Shown: positions 43,158 to 51,403 of the stretch, piece after piece
Position numbering within the stretch: position 1 is the first letter of the stretch
Layout of the letters: each line of letters begins with the position of its first letter
DNA from: JBHOQX01 sp042408595
Lineage (GTDB): Bacteria > Chloroflexota > Chloroflexia > Chloroflexales > Roseiflexaceae
Reading direction: 5' to 3'
Assembly (NCBI GenBank): GCA_042408595.1
Contig: JBHOQX010000129.1
Span: 62,001-126,000, forward strand
Length of the DNA stretch: 64,000 nucleotides
Position numbers and translations under genes: made by a program
The notes under the pieces: model-generated
Told to the model about the DNA's origin: nothing
Databases searched by the model: none
The model's input: only the letters and a program-made list of their open reading frames with translations

Positions 43158-44072
43158 ATGAGCGCGAATGAAGCGACACATCTGCGCGCAGCGCAACGCG
43201 CCCCGTCGGGGCTGCACGCCATACAGCCGGCGCGCACGCTGTGGGGCGATGTCTGGCAGCGGTTGTTGGCCAACAAACCGGCGGTCGCCGGCGGGGTGTT
43301 TGTGGTGCTGATCGCGCTGCTGGCGCTGGGCGCGCCGCTGGCCGCCCCGCACGGGTACGCCGCGCAGGATTATGCCAACCTGCGCAGGCTGCCCAGCGCC
43401 CAGTACTGGCTGGGCACCGATGACGCCGGACGGGATGTGTGGGCGCGGATTGTGTACGGCGCGCGGGTTTCGTTGCTGGTCGGGCTGGCCGTGCAGGGGG
43501 TAGCGGTGGCGCTGGGCGTGCCGCTCGGCCTGATCGCCGGGTTCTACGGCGGGCGGCTCGACGGCGTGATCATGCGCGTGGTCGATACGCTGTACGCCTT
43601 TCCCAGCCTGCTGTTCGCCATTCTGCTCATGAGCTGGCTCGGCAGCGGCCTGCCGAACGTGGTGCTGGTGCTCAGCATGACCAGTTGGCTGACGCTCTGC
43701 CGGCTGGTGCGCGGCCAGACGCTCAGTCTGCGCGGGCGCGAGTTCATCACGGCGGCGCGTGCGTCGGGCGTGCCCACCGGCCGCATCCTGTGGGCGCATG
43801 TGCTGCCGAACACGTTTTCTGTGATTGTGACGGCGGTGACGTTCGGCATCCCGCAGGCGATCCTGGCCGAGTCTGTGCTGAGTTTCATCGGTATCGGCAT
43901 CGACCCGCCCATGCCGAGCTGGGGCTGCATGGTCAGCGACAACATCCTGTACATCCGCTCGGCCTGGCATCTGGCGCTGTTTCCGGCGCTGGCGCTGGGC
44001 GCGACCATGCTGGCCTTTACAGCGCTGGGCGATGGCCTGCGCGATGCGTTCGATCCCCGCCTGCGGCGCTAA
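43158..44072 (+). CDS. Dipeptide/nickel-type ABC transporter permease (DppC-like)
   Basis: This 304-residue permease begins with a cytoplasmic stretch of about 45 residues, followed by six helices. QYWLGTDDAGRDVWARIVYGARVSLLVGL is the DppC signature. The docking loop is EFITAARASGVPTGRILWAHVLPNTFSVIV, and the C terminus LGDGLRDAFDPRLRR is typical. AGGCAGGG precedes the ATG. It works with the DppB-like protein and the binding protein on either side. Confidence 0.93.
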   Translation: MSANEATHLRAAQRAPSGLHAIQPARTLWGDVWQRLLANKPAVAGGVFVVLIALLALGAPLAAPHGYAAQDYANLRRLPSAQYWLGTDDAGRDVWARIVYGARVSLLVGLAVQGVAVALGVPLGLIAGFYGGRLDGVIMRVVDTLYAFPSLLFAILLMSWLGSGLPNVVLVLSMTSWLTLCRLVRGQTLSLRGREFITAARASGVPTGRILWAHVLPNTFSVIVTAVTFGIPQAILAESVLSFIGIGIDPPMPSWGCMVSDNILYIRSAWHLALFPALALGATMLAFTALGDGLRDAFDPRLRR

Positions 44073-44140
44073 CAGAGCGACCGGAAGCCAGCTGTTGCTC
44101 CATGATCCGGCCATCTTGCATACAGAGTGGGAGGCTGTCC

Positions 44141-45997
44141 ATGACCGACAATAATCATTCGTGGTTGGAGCAGGCGGAGCAGCGCGCGTTGTTCGCGGAG
44201 CGCATGGTCGAGGCTGCGGCGGCGAGCGGCCTGTCGCGGCGGCAGTTCCTGCTAGCCCTCGGGCTCGGCGGCTCATCGGTGCTGCTCGCGGCGTGTGGCG
44301 CGGCGCCCGATGCAGGGGCCGGCCCGACCGCGGCACCGGCGCCCGGGAATGCCACCGCCGCGCCTGCTACGACCGCCGCGCCTGCTGCGACCGCCGCGCC
44401 TGGTGCTGGGGGCGATGCCGCGCCGGATGACCGGCAGGTGTTCCGCTTTGCGATCAACGCCGACCCGGCCAGCCACGACTTCAACAAAGACCTGTACAAC
44501 GGCGGCGAAGCGACGCTGTTCGCCGGCCTGACCCGGCTGGACGAGAACTACCAGGCGCAGCCCTACGCCGCCGAAAGCTGGACCGTCAGCGACGATGGTA
44601 CGGTGTACACCTTCAAAATCAACCGCAAAGGCACGTGGACCAACGGCGATCCGGTCACGGCGCACGATTTTGTGTACAGCTTCACGCGCCAGTTGAACCC
44701 CGAAACGGGGGCCAGCTACGCGGCCATTCTCTACGACATCGTGGGCGCGCAGGAGTGGAACACCGGCGCAGCGGGCGCCGGGCCCGACAAATTGGGGATC
44801 AAGGCGATCGACGACTACACCCTGGAGATCACGCTCAAAGGCCCGCGGGAGTACTTTCCGCTCCTCGTCGGCTACGCCTCGGCGCTGCCCGCGCACAAGG
44901 CCAGCGTCGAGCGCTACGGCGATAAATGGACCGAGGCGGGCAACATCGTCAGCAACGGCCCGTTCAAGCTGAAGCGCTGGGATCGCGGCCGGGAACTGGA
45001 GTACGAGCGCAACGAGGAGTTCGCGGTCGGGCCCAAGCCCAGGCTCAAGACCGTGATCGCCTCGGTGATCCCCGACAACGCCGGGTTGCTGCCCTACGAG
45101 AGCGGCCAGATCGACGCGCGGGCGGCCAACGGTATTCCGGCCAGCGAGGTCCCCCATCTGCAAGCCGACCCGGAGCTGAGCAAGCAACTCATTCGCATCT
45201 CGTCGCCGTCGATCGCCTTTCTGTCGCCGGAGGCGAACAAGCCGCCGTTCGATCAGCTCGGCGTACGGCAGGCGCTCCAGCACGCCATCGACCGCGAAAC
45301 CATCCTCAAGGTGATCAACAACCTTGGTGTGCCGGCCTACAGCCTGATCTCGCCAGATCAGCCCTACACGATCGACCCGAACGCCTACCCCGAGTTCCCG
45401 CAGGCCTACGCCTACGACCCCCAACGCGCCAGGAGCAAGCTGGCCGGAACGCCCTACGAGGGGGGCAAGAACTGGCCGGAGGTGACGCTCACCTCCCGCC
45501 CGGTCGGCCCCAACGCCAGACTGGTGGCCGAGGTCATCCAGCAGCAACTGGCGCAGAATCTGGGGCTGAACATCAAACTGGAGAACCCGGAGGATGGCAA
45601 GGTGTTCATCAGCAACCTGTTCGGGGGCAAGTACCAGTTCGTCTTCTACATCTGGTTCACCGACTATCCTGACCCGAGCAACCACTACACCGCGATCTGG
45701 TATGGCAAGGCCGCGCGGCGGCGCTTTGCGTGGAAGAGCGCTACCTTCGACCAACTCGTGAGTGCGGCGGCCGGCGAGATCGACAAAACCAAGCGCGCCG
45801 ACTTGTACCTGCAGGCCGAACGGGTGATGCGCGACGAGGCGGCCTACATCCCGCTGTACTACCCGACCCCGGTCAATGTGTACAAGCCGTATGTCAAGGG
45901 CATCCCGCAGAACAAGTCCGGTGTGTACGTCACCGATAACAGCGTGTATCGGTCGACCAAGATCAACATCTACATCAGCAATGAGAAGCAGGCGTAG
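44141..45997 (+). CDS. Family-5 solute-binding lipoprotein, Tat-type signal
   Basis: This 618-residue binding protein of the DppA/OppA family has an unusual start: about 30 cytoplasmic residues, then the twin-arginine motif LSRRQFLLALGLGG and the lipobox LLAAC with Cys52. It should be exported folded by Tat and lipid-anchored. A linker rich in Ala/Pro/Thr follows. The mature part shows QPYAAESWTVSDDGTVYTFKINRKGTWTNGDPVTAHDFVYSFTRQLNP, the SBP_bac_5 signature. GGGAGG precedes the ATG at 44141, and the open frame further upstream overlaps the permease and is not used. The ligand is not known; context suggests an organosulfur compound or peptide. Confidence 0.9.
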   Translation: MTDNNHSWLEQAEQRALFAERMVEAAAASGLSRRQFLLALGLGGSSVLLAACGAAPDAGAGPTAAPAPGNATAAPATTAAPAATAAPGAGGDAAPDDRQVFRFAINADPASHDFNKDLYNGGEATLFAGLTRLDENYQAQPYAAESWTVSDDGTVYTFKINRKGTWTNGDPVTAHDFVYSFTRQLNPETGASYAAILYDIVGAQEWNTGAAGAGPDKLGIKAIDDYTLEITLKGPREYFPLLVGYASALPAHKASVERYGDKWTEAGNIVSNGPFKLKRWDRGRELEYERNEEFAVGPKPRLKTVIASVIPDNAGLLPYESGQIDARAANGIPASEVPHLQADPELSKQLIRISSPSIAFLSPEANKPPFDQLGVRQALQHAIDRETILKVINNLGVPAYSLISPDQPYTIDPNAYPEFPQAYAYDPQRARSKLAGTPYEGGKNWPEVTLTSRPVGPNARLVAEVIQQQLAQNLGLNIKLENPEDGKVFISNLFGGKYQFVFYIWFTDYPDPSNHYTAIWYGKAARRRFAWKSATFDQLVSAAAGEIDKTKRADLYLQAERVMRDEAAYIPLYYPTPVNVYKPYVKGIPQNKSGVYVTDNSVYRSTKINIYISNEKQA

Positions 45998-46037
45998 CAG
46001 CCGGGCTCGCGGCGCTCGTTCACGATCGGAGTGTGCC

Positions 46038-46532
46038 ATGATAGTATTCCCCCTTTCTTCAACCATCACGGCTGCCGCCGAGGATGTGCGCAGCGCGGAT
46101 GCCGTGCAGTTGCTCGACGAGCTCACCCGCGAGCTCGCGGCGCTGTACAAGATCGGCGACGGACGGGCGGGCTTCGATCCGTCGGACGTGGAGCAGCCGC
46201 GCGCCGCATTCGTGATCGCCCGGGTGGATGGCTACCCGGCGGGGTGTGGCGCGCTGCGCCCACTGGATGCGCAGAGCGGCGAGATCAAGCGCATGTACAC
46301 CCGGCCCGCTTTTCGCCGCCGGGGTGTGGCGCAGGCGGTGCTGGCCGAGATCGAACGATTGGCTGTCGGGTTCGGCTACACCACTCTGAAGTTGCAGACC
46401 GGGCCGCTCCAGCCCGAGGCGGCGGCGCTGTACGAGCGGGTAGGCTACCGCCGCATCCCACGCTTTGCAGGCAACTGGGAGCGGGTGCTGGCCTACCAGA
46501 AGGATCTTGAACCCGCTGCTGGCCACCGGTAG
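46038..46532 (+). CDS. GNAT-family N-acetyltransferase
   Basis: This 164-residue enzyme transfers acetyl from acetyl-CoA to an amine. The CoA-binding motif A is EIKRMYTRPAFRRRGVAQAVLAEIERLA, with the R-x-x-G-x-A loop. GYTTLKLQTGPLQPEAAALYERVGYRRIPRF is motif B. GGAG lies 7 bases before the ATG at 46038. It lies 45 bp before the first monooxygenase gene. In Bacillus the ytm/S-alkylcysteine pathway begins with a GNAT that acetylates the amino acid; the same role here is inference. Confidence 0.85.
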   Translation: MIVFPLSSTITAAAEDVRSADAVQLLDELTRELAALYKIGDGRAGFDPSDVEQPRAAFVIARVDGYPAGCGALRPLDAQSGEIKRMYTRPAFRRRGVAQAVLAEIERLAVGFGYTTLKLQTGPLQPEAAALYERVGYRRIPRFAGNWERVLAYQKDLEPAAGHR

Positions 46533-46576
46533 ACGCGGTGCGCACCCGGTGGCCGGCGCTCGCGAAAATCGCAACG

Positions 46577-47611
46577 ATGCAATTCGCCCTCTTCACTCTT
46601 CTGGCCAATATGCCCAACCCGGTCACGGGCGAGACGCTCACGACGCAGCAGAAGTTTGCGAACGTGCTGAAGCAAGCCCGTCTGGCCGAGCAACTCGGCT
46701 TCGAGGCCTACGGCGTCGGCGAGCGCCACGGCGCGCCGTTTCTGTGCTCGTCGCCGCCGGTCATCCTCACCGCGATCGCTGCCCGGACCACGCGCATCCG
46801 GCTGCTTACCACGGTGACGGTGTTGAGCGTGCTCGACCCGGTGCGCGTGGCCGAGGACTACGCGACGCTGGATCATCTGTCGGGCGGGCGGCTGGAGCTG
46901 ATCATCGGCAAAGGCAACGACCCGCGCCATTATCCGTTGTTCGGCGTTCCCGAGGCGGAGCAGTGGGACTCGCTGGCCGAGCGGTACGCCTTGCTGCGGC
47001 GCCTGTGGGCCGAGGAAAATGTGACCTGGCGGGGCACCTACCGCCCGCCGCTCGACAACGTCACCACGCAGCCGCGCCCGCTCCAGCGCCCCATCCCGGT
47101 CTGGCACGGCAGCGCGTCGAGCACCCGCTCGACCGAGCTGGCGGCGAAGTACGGCGAACCGATCTTTTCGGCCAATGCCTTTCACCATCAGTCGAAATAC
47201 AAGGCGCTGATCGATCACTACCGCGAACGGCTGGCCTTCTACGGGCACGACCCGTCCAAAGCGATCGTCGGCGCGGGCGCCGGCAGCCTGTACGTGACCA
47301 ACACCACCGAAGCGGCGATCCGCCGCTTCCGTCCCTATTACGACGCCTTCATGGCGACGCCGGCGGCGCAACACAACCAACCGCCGTTCCGCGATCTGGA
47401 GGACAACATCGCCAACGGCCCCATTCTGGTCGGCAGCCCCGAGCTGGTGATCGAGAAGGTGCTGCGGTATCACCGGGCCTATGGGCATCAGGTGCAGAGC
47501 ATCGGCGTGGACGGGCTGAGCGAGCCAGAGCAGGAGGAGCAACTGCATCGGTTCGCCAGCGAGATCGCGCCTGTGCTGCGGCGCGAGATCCCCAGCACGG
47601 TGTGGAGTTGA
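46577..47611 (+). CDS. Luciferase-like FMN-dependent monooxygenase 1
   Basis: This 344-residue protein is a TIM-barrel LLM flavoprotein that uses FMNH2 and O2. QARLAEQLGFEAYGVGERHGAPFLCSSPPVILTAIAARTTRIRLLTTVTVLSVLDPVRVAEDYATLDHLSGGRLELIIGKGN is the family core. IPVWHGSASSTRSTELAAKYG probably binds the flavin phosphate. FMNH2 may come from the SsuE-like reductase at the end of the cluster. I start at the ATG at 46577, matching the family N terminus MQFALFTLL. Octamer units follow its stop codon. Confidence 0.88.
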   Translation: MQFALFTLLANMPNPVTGETLTTQQKFANVLKQARLAEQLGFEAYGVGERHGAPFLCSSPPVILTAIAARTTRIRLLTTVTVLSVLDPVRVAEDYATLDHLSGGRLELIIGKGNDPRHYPLFGVPEAEQWDSLAERYALLRRLWAEENVTWRGTYRPPLDNVTTQPRPLQRPIPVWHGSASSTRSTELAAKYGEPIFSANAFHHQSKYKALIDHYRERLAFYGHDPSKAIVGAGAGSLYVTNTTEAAIRRFRPYYDAFMATPAAQHNQPPFRDLEDNIANGPILVGSPELVIEKVLRYHRAYGHQVQSIGVDGLSEPEQEEQLHRFASEIAPVLRREIPSTVWS

Positions 47612-47648
47612 CCGCAGTGAGCGAGTGAGCGGGTGAGCGGGCGACGTT
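47612..47648. repeat. Short octamer array after monooxygenase 1
   Basis: Units GCAGTGAG, CGAGTGAG, CGGGTGAG and CGGGCGAC (8-nt period) begin within 5 bp of the stop codon. Confidence 0.55.
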
Positions 47649-47720
47649 GGGAGCTTGAATATCACCGTGTCATCTTTTCACCAGCGCCACCAGCGCATCA
47701 ACGACGAAGGGAAGGAATCG

Positions 47721-48890
47721 ATGAGCCAACGGGCTGAACACCTGATTTTGAGCGCATCAATCGACGGGCTGGGGTTTCACCCGGGGGCGGCGCGCGCCGC
47801 GCGGCCAGAGCGCATGACCGAGCTGGATCACTATCGCCGCCTCGTTCAGACCGCCGAGCGCAGCCTGCTCGATTTTGTGCTGTTGTACGACCCACGCGCG
47901 TTAGCGGCGGGGCAGACCTTTGGCCGGATCGACGCGCTCTCGGTGCTGTCGCGCCTCGCCCCGGAGACCACCCGGATCGGGCTGGCGGTGAGCAAGCCGA
48001 CCACCTACAGCGAGCCGTTCACCGTCTCGCGCGAGCTGGCGACGCTGGATTTCGTCAGCAACGGGCGCGCGGCCTGGGAGGCGACCACCAACGCCAGCGA
48101 TGCCGAGGCGCAGAACTTTGGTCGGCACCGTGCGCCGCCCGCCGATGAACGGCGTTCGATCGCCGCTGAGTACATCGAGGTGAGCCGCAAGCTGTGGGAC
48201 TCCTGGGAGGACGATGCGGTGATCACCGACCGCGCACGGGGGCTGTATCTCGACCCGAACAAGCTGCATCATATCAACCACCTGGGCAAACATTTTCGCA
48301 TCCGGGGGCCGCAGATCACCTACCGCCCGCCGCAGGGCCACGTTGTGGTGGTGCAGGTCGATCGCGGCGACGCGGGCGAACCGCTGTCTGCCACGCTCGC
48401 CGACGTGCTGGTGCTGCACCACTCTACGCTCGATGCGGCGCGGGCCGCCTACGCGGAGTATCAGGCCGAGGCTGACGCCGCCGGGCGTCAGGTGCGCATC
48501 CTGCAGGCCATCCTGCCGATCCTCGGCGCCACCGCGGCCCAGGCCGCGGCCCGCGCCGCCGCGCTCGACGCCGCGCTCGACATCGCCGGGGACGGATCGG
48601 CCCTGCCCCCCCGCGCCACGCGGCTGGTCGGCACCCCGGCGCAGCTGGCCGATATGCTTGAGCAGTGGTTCGACGCCCGCGCCGCCGACGGGTTTCATCT
48701 GCTGCCCGCCGTGCTGCCCGATGGGCTCGAAGAGATCGCGCGCGAGCTGGTGCCGGAGCTGCAGCGGCGCGGGCGGTTCCGCACGGCGTACACCGGGCAC
48801 ACCCTGCGCGACCACCTGCGCCTCGCCCGCCCGTTGAGCCAGTACATCGGTGCGGAGTCGGAAGCGTTCACTGCCTATGACCGGAACTGA
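47721..48890 (+). CDS. NtaA/SnaA/DszA-family flavin monooxygenase, divergent
   Basis: This 389-residue protein belongs to the nitrilotriacetate/sulfone monooxygenase branch of the LLM family. FTVSRELATLDFVSNGRAAWEATTNASDAEAQNFGRH and EYIEVSRKLWDSWEDDAV are family features, as is the C terminus LVPELQRRGRFRTAYTGHTLRDHL. It is about 60 residues shorter than its neighbour. The usual phosphate-binding stretch of the family, QAGxSxxGrxxAA, reads VQVDRGDAGEPLSATLADVLVL, so flavin binding may be altered. GAAGGAA precedes the ATG at 47721. It and the next gene are clear paralogues, probably from a tandem duplication. Confidence 0.85.
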   Translation: MSQRAEHLILSASIDGLGFHPGAARAARPERMTELDHYRRLVQTAERSLLDFVLLYDPRALAAGQTFGRIDALSVLSRLAPETTRIGLAVSKPTTYSEPFTVSRELATLDFVSNGRAAWEATTNASDAEAQNFGRHRAPPADERRSIAAEYIEVSRKLWDSWEDDAVITDRARGLYLDPNKLHHINHLGKHFRIRGPQITYRPPQGHVVVVQVDRGDAGEPLSATLADVLVLHHSTLDAARAAYAEYQAEADAAGRQVRILQAILPILGATAAQAAARAAALDAALDIAGDGSALPPRATRLVGTPAQLADMLEQWFDARAADGFHLLPAVLPDGLEEIARELVPELQRRGRFRTAYTGHTLRDHLRLARPLSQYIGAESEAFTAYDRN

Positions 48891-48919
48891 GAACCGCGCG
48901 GCTTTCCAGGGAGCATGTT

Positions 48920-50266
48920 GTGAGCGCACAGAAACAACTCCACATCGGCGCATTTCTGCAGGGGGTCGGCCACACGATCGCGTGGCGCCACCCCCGCAGC
49001 GCCAGCTACACCAGATTCCAGACCTACGTCGAATTCGCCCAACTCGCGGAGCGGGGCAAACTCGATTTCATCTTCTTCGGCGAGGGGCTGGTCGTCCGCG
49101 AGCATCGCGACAAATTCTTCGGCCCGATCGTCAACGGGCGGCCCGACTCGATCGCGCTGCTGCCGGCGCTCGCCGCCGTGACCCGCCACATCGGGCTGGC
49201 GGCGACGATCTCGACCACCTACAACCAGCCCTACGAGCTGGCGCGCCAGCTCGCCGGGATCGACCACGTCAGCCAGGGGCGTGCGGCCTGGAACGTGGTC
49301 ACCAGCTTCTCGAACTCCGCCGCCAAAGACACCGGCGGCGATCAGGTCGCCTACAACTTCAGCAAAGACAAGCACCTCGACCACGCCACGCGCTACGACC
49401 GGGCACGCGAGTTCGTGGCGCTGATCAAACAGTTGTGGGACTCGTGGGAGGACGACGCCCTGGCAGGGGGATCCCTCGATCCGGGCAAGGTGCATGCGCC
49501 CAATCACAGCGGCAAATGGTTCACGGTGCGCGGGCCGCTCGACACGCCACGCCCGCCGCAGGGCCACCCGGTGATCATCCAGGCCGGGCAGTCCGACGAC
49601 GGGCGCGATCTGGCGGCGCGCATCGCCGATGTGATCTTCAGCCCCTACCGCAACCTGCACGAATCCAAGGCCCACTACGCTGATGTCAAGCAGCGCATGG
49701 AGCGCTACGGGCGCGCGCCCGAGGAACTGCGCGTGCTGCCGGGGCTAGCGGTGGTTGTCGCGCCGACCGAAGCCGAGGCGCGCGCCAAGGCCGATGGTTA
49801 CCGCGAACTGCTGCTCACCGACCCGGTGGTGCGCTATCTGTTGTCGGAGCCGAGCGGCTACGATTTCGACACGGTCGACCTGGACGGGCCGTTCCCCGAC
49901 ATCGACACCAGCGACCCCAACCTCAACGGCACGCTGATCGAGCGCTGGAAGACGCTGGCGCGCGAGGGGAACCTGACGGCCCGCCAGGTGGTCGAGCAGG
50001 CCACTCCGCGCCCGTCGCTGATCGGCACGCCGGCGCAGGTGGCCGACCATTTCCAGCACTGGCTGGAGGAAGAGGCCAGCGACGGCTTTCTGCTGACGCC
50101 CGCCCTGTTCCCCGGCGATCTGCAGGATTTTGTCGAGCTGGTCGTTCCCGAACTGCAACGCCGTGGCCTGTTCCGCACCGAGTACACCGGCCGCACCCTG
50201 CGCGAGCACCTGGGCCTCAGCCGCCCGCGCAGCCCGCAGGTAGCCGAGGCGCTGGCGCGCGGATGA
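48920..50266 (+). CDS. NtaA/SnaA/DszA-family flavin monooxygenase
   Basis: This 448-residue enzyme uses FMNH2 and O2 to attack C-N or C-S bonds in small substrates. TRHIGLAATISTTYNQPYELARQLAGIDHVSQGRAAWNVVTSFSNSAAKD is the NtaA signature, and QAGQSDDGRDLAARIADVIFSPY is the intact FMN-phosphate motif. The GTG at 48920 has GGGAG 6-7 bases upstream. Known relatives include DszA (dibenzothiophene sulfone), NtaA (nitrilotriacetate) and YtnJ/CmoJ (N-acetyl-S-alkylcysteines). The sulfur-related neighbours favour an organosulfur substrate, but this is inference. Confidence 0.92.
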   Translation: MSAQKQLHIGAFLQGVGHTIAWRHPRSASYTRFQTYVEFAQLAERGKLDFIFFGEGLVVREHRDKFFGPIVNGRPDSIALLPALAAVTRHIGLAATISTTYNQPYELARQLAGIDHVSQGRAAWNVVTSFSNSAAKDTGGDQVAYNFSKDKHLDHATRYDRAREFVALIKQLWDSWEDDALAGGSLDPGKVHAPNHSGKWFTVRGPLDTPRPPQGHPVIIQAGQSDDGRDLAARIADVIFSPYRNLHESKAHYADVKQRMERYGRAPEELRVLPGLAVVVAPTEAEARAKADGYRELLLTDPVVRYLLSEPSGYDFDTVDLDGPFPDIDTSDPNLNGTLIERWKTLAREGNLTARQVVEQATPRPSLIGTPAQVADHFQHWLEEEASDGFLLTPALFPGDLQDFVELVVPELQRRGLFRTEYTGRTLREHLGLSRPRSPQVAEALARG

Positions 50267-50302
50267 ACGCACTCTGCTGCTTGTTGACAGAAGGAGAGGA
50301 AC

Positions 50303-51355
50303 GTGTCACTGCCCTTGTCGGTTCTCGATCTCTCGCCATTGCCGCCGGACGGGGATGGCGTCCAGGCCATTCAGAACACGCTGGCGCTGGCGCCATTTGC
50401 CGAGGCGCTCGGTTATAAGCGCTTCTGGGTGGCCGAGCACCACAACATGCGCGGCCTGGCGGGTGTGGCCCCGGAGCTGCTGATCGCCGTGATCGCCCAG
50501 CGCACCCGGCGCATCCGGGTCGGCTCCGGCGGGGTCCTGCTGCCGAACTACGCGCCGATCAAAGTCGCCGAACTGTTCCGGGTGCTGGAGGCGATCACGC
50601 CCGGCCGCATCGACGCGGGGATCGGGCGCGCGCCCAACCAGGACCCACGCACGGCGCTTGCGCTCCGGCAGGACGACAGCGCGCTCAAGCGGGCCGACGA
50701 CATCGCCCGGCTGGTCGCCGAGCTCGAAGGGTTTGCGCAGATCGCGCCTCCGCCGTACCCCGAGGACCACCCGCTGCACGATGTGATCGCTTCGCCGGAG
50801 AACGTGCGCTTCCCGCCAATCTTTCTGCTCGGCTCCGGCCAGTTGAGCGCGCAGATCGCGGCGGAGCGCGGGCACGGCTTCGCAGCCGCCTACTTCTTCA
50901 GCCCGGACGAGTCGGAAACGGCGATCCACACCTACAAAACCACCTTCCGGCCCTCGGCGCGCTTTCCCGAGCCATACGCCATTCTCACCGTCGGCGTGAT
51001 CTGCGCCGAGACCGACGAAGCGGCCGAGGGGATCATGCGGGCCAGCCAGTTGACAGCGCTGCGGCGCCTGAACAACAGCCCTGGCGGCTTCGCGAGCGTG
51101 GAAGAAGCGCGCGCCTATCAGTTCAGCGACGAAGACCAGGAGAAACTGCGCCGCTTCACGCCCATCTACGGCGGGCCGGCGCGTGTGCGGGCGCAGCTGA
51201 AGCAACTGGCCGCGCAGATCGGCCCGGACGAACTGATGATCGCCACCAACGTCGGCGACGATGCGGTGCGCCGCCGCTCCTACGAGCTGGTCGCGCAGGA
51301 GTTCGGGCTGGCGGAAGCGACGCATCAGCCGCAGCTGGCGGAACAGGCAGTGTAG
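50303..51355 (+). CDS. Luciferase-like FMN-dependent monooxygenase 2 (YhbW/group-1 type)
   Basis: This 350-residue LLM-family protein belongs to the short 'group 1' branch: LSVLDLSPLPPDGDGVQAIQNTLALAPFAEALGYKRFWVAEHHNMRGLAGVAPELLIAVIAQRTRRIRVGSGGVLLPNYAPIKVAELFRVLEAITPGRIDAGIGRAP. GSGQLSAQIAAERGHGFAAAYFF is the probable phosphate-binding motif. The GTG at 50303 has GGAGAGG just upstream. It differs clearly from the first LLM gene, so the cluster holds three subtypes of monooxygenase. Confidence 0.9.
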   Translation: MSLPLSVLDLSPLPPDGDGVQAIQNTLALAPFAEALGYKRFWVAEHHNMRGLAGVAPELLIAVIAQRTRRIRVGSGGVLLPNYAPIKVAELFRVLEAITPGRIDAGIGRAPNQDPRTALALRQDDSALKRADDIARLVAELEGFAQIAPPPYPEDHPLHDVIASPENVRFPPIFLLGSGQLSAQIAAERGHGFAAAYFFSPDESETAIHTYKTTFRPSARFPEPYAILTVGVICAETDEAAEGIMRASQLTALRRLNNSPGGFASVEEARAYQFSDEDQEKLRRFTPIYGGPARVRAQLKQLAAQIGPDELMIATNVGDDAVRRRSYELVAQEFGLAEATHQPQLAEQAV

Positions 51356-51403
51356 CGCGCCCTGCCCGCCGGGGTGGACCGATACCTTCACGAAAGCGAG
51401 CAG

